Origin: Bos javanicus | Taxonomy: Eukaryota > Chordata > Mammalia > Artiodactyla > Bovidae | Reading direction: 5' to 3' | Length of the DNA stretch: 64,000 nucleotides | Assembly: GCF_032452875.1 (NCBI RefSeq) | Contig: NW_026894319.1 | Span: 1-64,000 of the forward strand | In this document: piece by piece, positions 62,187 through 64,000 of the stretch | Numbering within the stretch: position 1 is the stretch's first letter | Layout of the letters: each line of letters begins with the position of its first letter | Translations under genes and position numbers: made by a program | Notes under the pieces: model-generated | Told to the model about the DNA's origin: nothing | The model's database searches: none | The model's input: only the letters and a program-made list of their open reading frames with translations

Positions 62187-62412
62187 ATACAATGATCACT
62201 TGACTGATAATGCACATACCACGTGGCTATCATGCAGTGATCACGTGGCTGATCATGCACTGATCACGTGCCTATCACGCACTGATCATGTGGCTGCTCA
62301 TACAATGATCACTTAACTGATCATGCACAGATCACATGGCTATCATGCAGTGATCACGTGGATGATCATGCACTGATCATGTGTCTATCATGCACTGATC
62401 ACGTGCCTGAAC
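62187..62412 (+). repeat. Second 113-bp duplication in Sau block 1
   Basis: ATACAATGATCACTT occurs at 62187 and 62300, exactly 113 bp apart, with similar flanks (GGCTATCATGCAGTGATC in both). The same offset as the preceding pair indicates a local five-subrepeat period. Confidence 0.72.
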
Positions 62413-62656
62413 ATGCACTGATTACGTAGATATAAAGCACTGATCACATGACTGGGGATGCACTGGTCACGTGGATATCATACACTGATCACGTGACAGA
62501 TCATGCACTGATCAAGTGACTGATCATGCACTGATTTGGTGGCTATCATGCACTGATCCCGTGGCTATCATGCACTGATCACGTGCCTGATCATGCACTG
62601 ATCACGTGACTGATCATGCACTGATCACGTGTCTATCATGCACTGATGATGTTCCT

Positions 62657-62986
62657 CAGGAGGCAACAATCAAAGAGCTGAGCAGGCACGAATCCCACAA
62701 TCAGCAGGCAATAATCAGGGACCTCAGCTCTGACGAATCATGCTGCTCAGCTGGCAATAATCAAGCAGCTTAACAGGCAGGTATCACACGGCTCAGCTGG
62801 CAATTGTCAAGCAGATGAGCTGGCAGGAATCACGCAGCTCAGCTGGCAATTACCCAGCAGATGAGCAGGCAGGAATCACGCAGCTCAGCTGGCAATTACC
62901 CAGCAGATGAGCAGGCAGGAATCACGCAGCTCAGCTGGGAATTTTTAAGCACCTGAGTAGATAGGAATCACGCAGCTCAGCAGGCC
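62657..62986 (+). repeat. Satellite III Pvu block 2 (330 bp)
   Basis: Starts with the conserved leader (AATCAAAGAGCTGAGCAGG then GAATCATGCTGCTCAGC), contains an exact 46-bp tandem duplication and ends CTCAGCAGGCC. Confidence 0.86.
62844..62935 (+). repeat. Exact 46-bp tandem duplication
   Basis: 62844-62889 and 62890-62935 appear identical, both starting TGGCAATTACCCAGC. The ACCCAGC variant (usual ATCAAGC) occurs only here, so the duplication is recent. Confidence 0.85.
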
Positions 62987-63361
62987 CTGATCACGTGACA
63001 GCATGCACTGTTCACGTGGCTGATCATACACTGACCACGGGACTGATCATGCACTGCTCACGTTGCTATCATTCACTGATCACGTGGCTATCATGCCATT
63101 GACCACGTGACTGGTCATGCACTGATCACGTGGCTGATCACGCACTGATCACATGTTTATCATGCAGTGATCACGTGACTGAGAGGCGCAGATTATGGGA
63201 ATGTGCAGGCACTGATCACATGGCTGATCATGCACTGATACCATGACTGAGCATGGACTGATCACTTGACTATCATGTAGTGATCACGTGACTGAAAGGC
63301 GCTGAACATGTGACTGATCATGTGCTGATCATGTTTGGTATCATACACTGATCATGTGGCT
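62987..63361 (+). repeat. Satellite III Sau block 2 (375 bp)
   Basis: Diverged 22-23-bp motifs, including two unusual GTGACTGA(G/A)AGGCGC segments at about 63175 and 63289 that replace a subrepeat. Ends ATCATGTGGCT. Confidence 0.83.
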
Positions 63362-63598
63362 CTGGAGGCAATAATTAAAGAGCTGAGTAGGCACGAATCA
63401 CACAATCAGCAGGCAATAATCATGAAGCTCAGCTATGACGAATCATGCTGCTCAGATGGCAATAATCAAGCAGCTGAGCAGGCAGGAATTATGCAGCACA
63501 GCTGGCAATTGTCAAGCAGATGACAGGGAGGAATCATGTAGCTCAGCTGGCAATTGTCAAGCAGATGAGCAGACAGGAATCATGCATCTCAGCAGGCC
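63362..63598 (+). repeat. Satellite III Pvu block 3 (237 bp)
   Basis: Conserved leader (AATAATTAAAGAGCTGAG then GAATCATGCTGCTCAG) followed by about three 46-bp motifs and the CTCAGCAGGCC border. It starts the next 2.4-kb cycle if that period holds. Confidence 0.85.
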
Positions 63599-64000
63599 CT
63601 GATCATGTGAGTGAGCACACACTGTTCACGTGGCTTATCATACACTGATCACGTGGATGATCATGCACTGATCTCGTGGCTGATCATGCACTAATCACGT
63701 GGCTGATGAGGCACTGATCCCGTGACTGATGCTGCACTGATTAGGTGGCTCTCAAGCACTGATCACGTGACTGATTATGCACTGATCACGTGGCTGATCG
63801 TACTCTGATCACGTGACTGATCATGCACTTATCACGGGGCTATCATGCAGTGATAACATAGCTGATCGTATACTGATCACGTGGCTGATCATGCACTGAT
63901 CATGTGATTGATCATGCACTTATCACGTGACTCTCATGCACTGATCAGGTGGCTCTCAAGCACTGATCACGTGACTGATTATGCACTGATCACGTGATTG
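63599..64000 (+). repeat. Satellite III Sau block 3 (runs off window)
   Basis: 22-23-bp motifs opening CTGATCATGTGAGTGAGCAC, as in Sau block 1. It contains a repeated segment beginning GGTGGCTCTCAAGC at 63744 and 63948 (offset 204 bp). The 3' border lies outside the window. Confidence 0.84.

Larger units (their letters stand above)
61852..62656 (+). repeat. Satellite III Sau block 1 (805 bp)
   Basis: About 35 copies of the 22-23-bp motif, with 113-bp internal duplications. It begins CTGATCATGTGACTGAGCAC and ends at GATGATGTTCCT before the next Pvu leader. Confidence 0.86.
59401..64000 (+). repeat. Bovine satellite III (1.706-type) patchwork array
   Basis: Two repeat classes alternate in blocks. 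Pvu blocks have a 46-bp (2 x 23) motif with CAGCTG sites, of the type CTCAGCTGGCAATTATCAAG then CAGATGAGCAGGCAGG. Sau blocks have a 22-23-bp motif with GATC sites, of the type CTGATCATGCAC then TGATCACGTGG. This patchwork is the known structure of the bovine 1.706 satellite, whose repeat is about 2.35 kb. One complete four-block cycle here (60970-63361) is 2392 bp. Base composition is visibly poorer in GC than satellite I. Confidence 0.88.

Overview
The window is centromeric/pericentromeric satellite DNA from a cattle-like ruminant (Bos or a close bovine). I found no protein-coding gene, RNA gene, transposon or CRISPR array. Two satellites meet at about 59,400. The larger one has a period of about 1.40 kb, one EcoRI site per unit and a decayed ~31-bp internal period. 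This matches what is known of bovine satellite I (buoyant density 1.715, unit about 1402 bp). The second is a patchwork of ~23-bp repeats, with PvuII-rich blocks (CAGCTG) alternating with Sau3A-rich blocks (GATC). This matches bovine satellite III (density 1.706, unit about 2.35 kb). Both identifications come from recalled family features, not from a database search.

Layout. Positions 1-59,400 hold a fragment, 42 complete head-to-tail satellite I units and a truncated 43rd unit, all in one orientation. I number units from the A of the ATGAGGCCGG landmark. Unit 1 is a distinct mosaic of 1400 bp. Units 2-23 (1,450-32,194) are nearly identical, 1397-1398 bp, and differ mainly in short C- or A-run lengths and two single-base sites. 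From unit 24 variants accumulate, and units grow to 1401-1406 bp approaching the edge. The array then breaks inside unit 43 and continues as satellite III: 59,401-59,640 Pvu (truncated), 59,641-60,969 Sau, 60,970-61,851 Pvu, 61,852-62,656 Sau, 62,657-62,986 Pvu, 62,987-63,361 Sau, 63,362-63,598 Pvu, 63,599-64,000 Sau (runs off the window).

The most interesting signal is a short inverted repeat about 155 bp into each satellite I unit. In the homogenised core it is a perfect 9-bp dyad with a 9-nt loop. In the edge units the left arm is a non-complementary sequence, and intermediate forms occur between them. Unit 1 carries matched changes in both arms that keep the dyad perfect. This fits hairpin-templated (quasipalindrome) rewriting followed by spread through the array, or selection for a hairpin. 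Other observations are a divergence gradient, local 4-unit and 2-unit higher-order patterns, a sharp satellite I/III junction, recent internal duplications in satellite III, and very dense CACGTG motifs in the Sau blocks. The many long open frames on both strands are by-products of the repeat.
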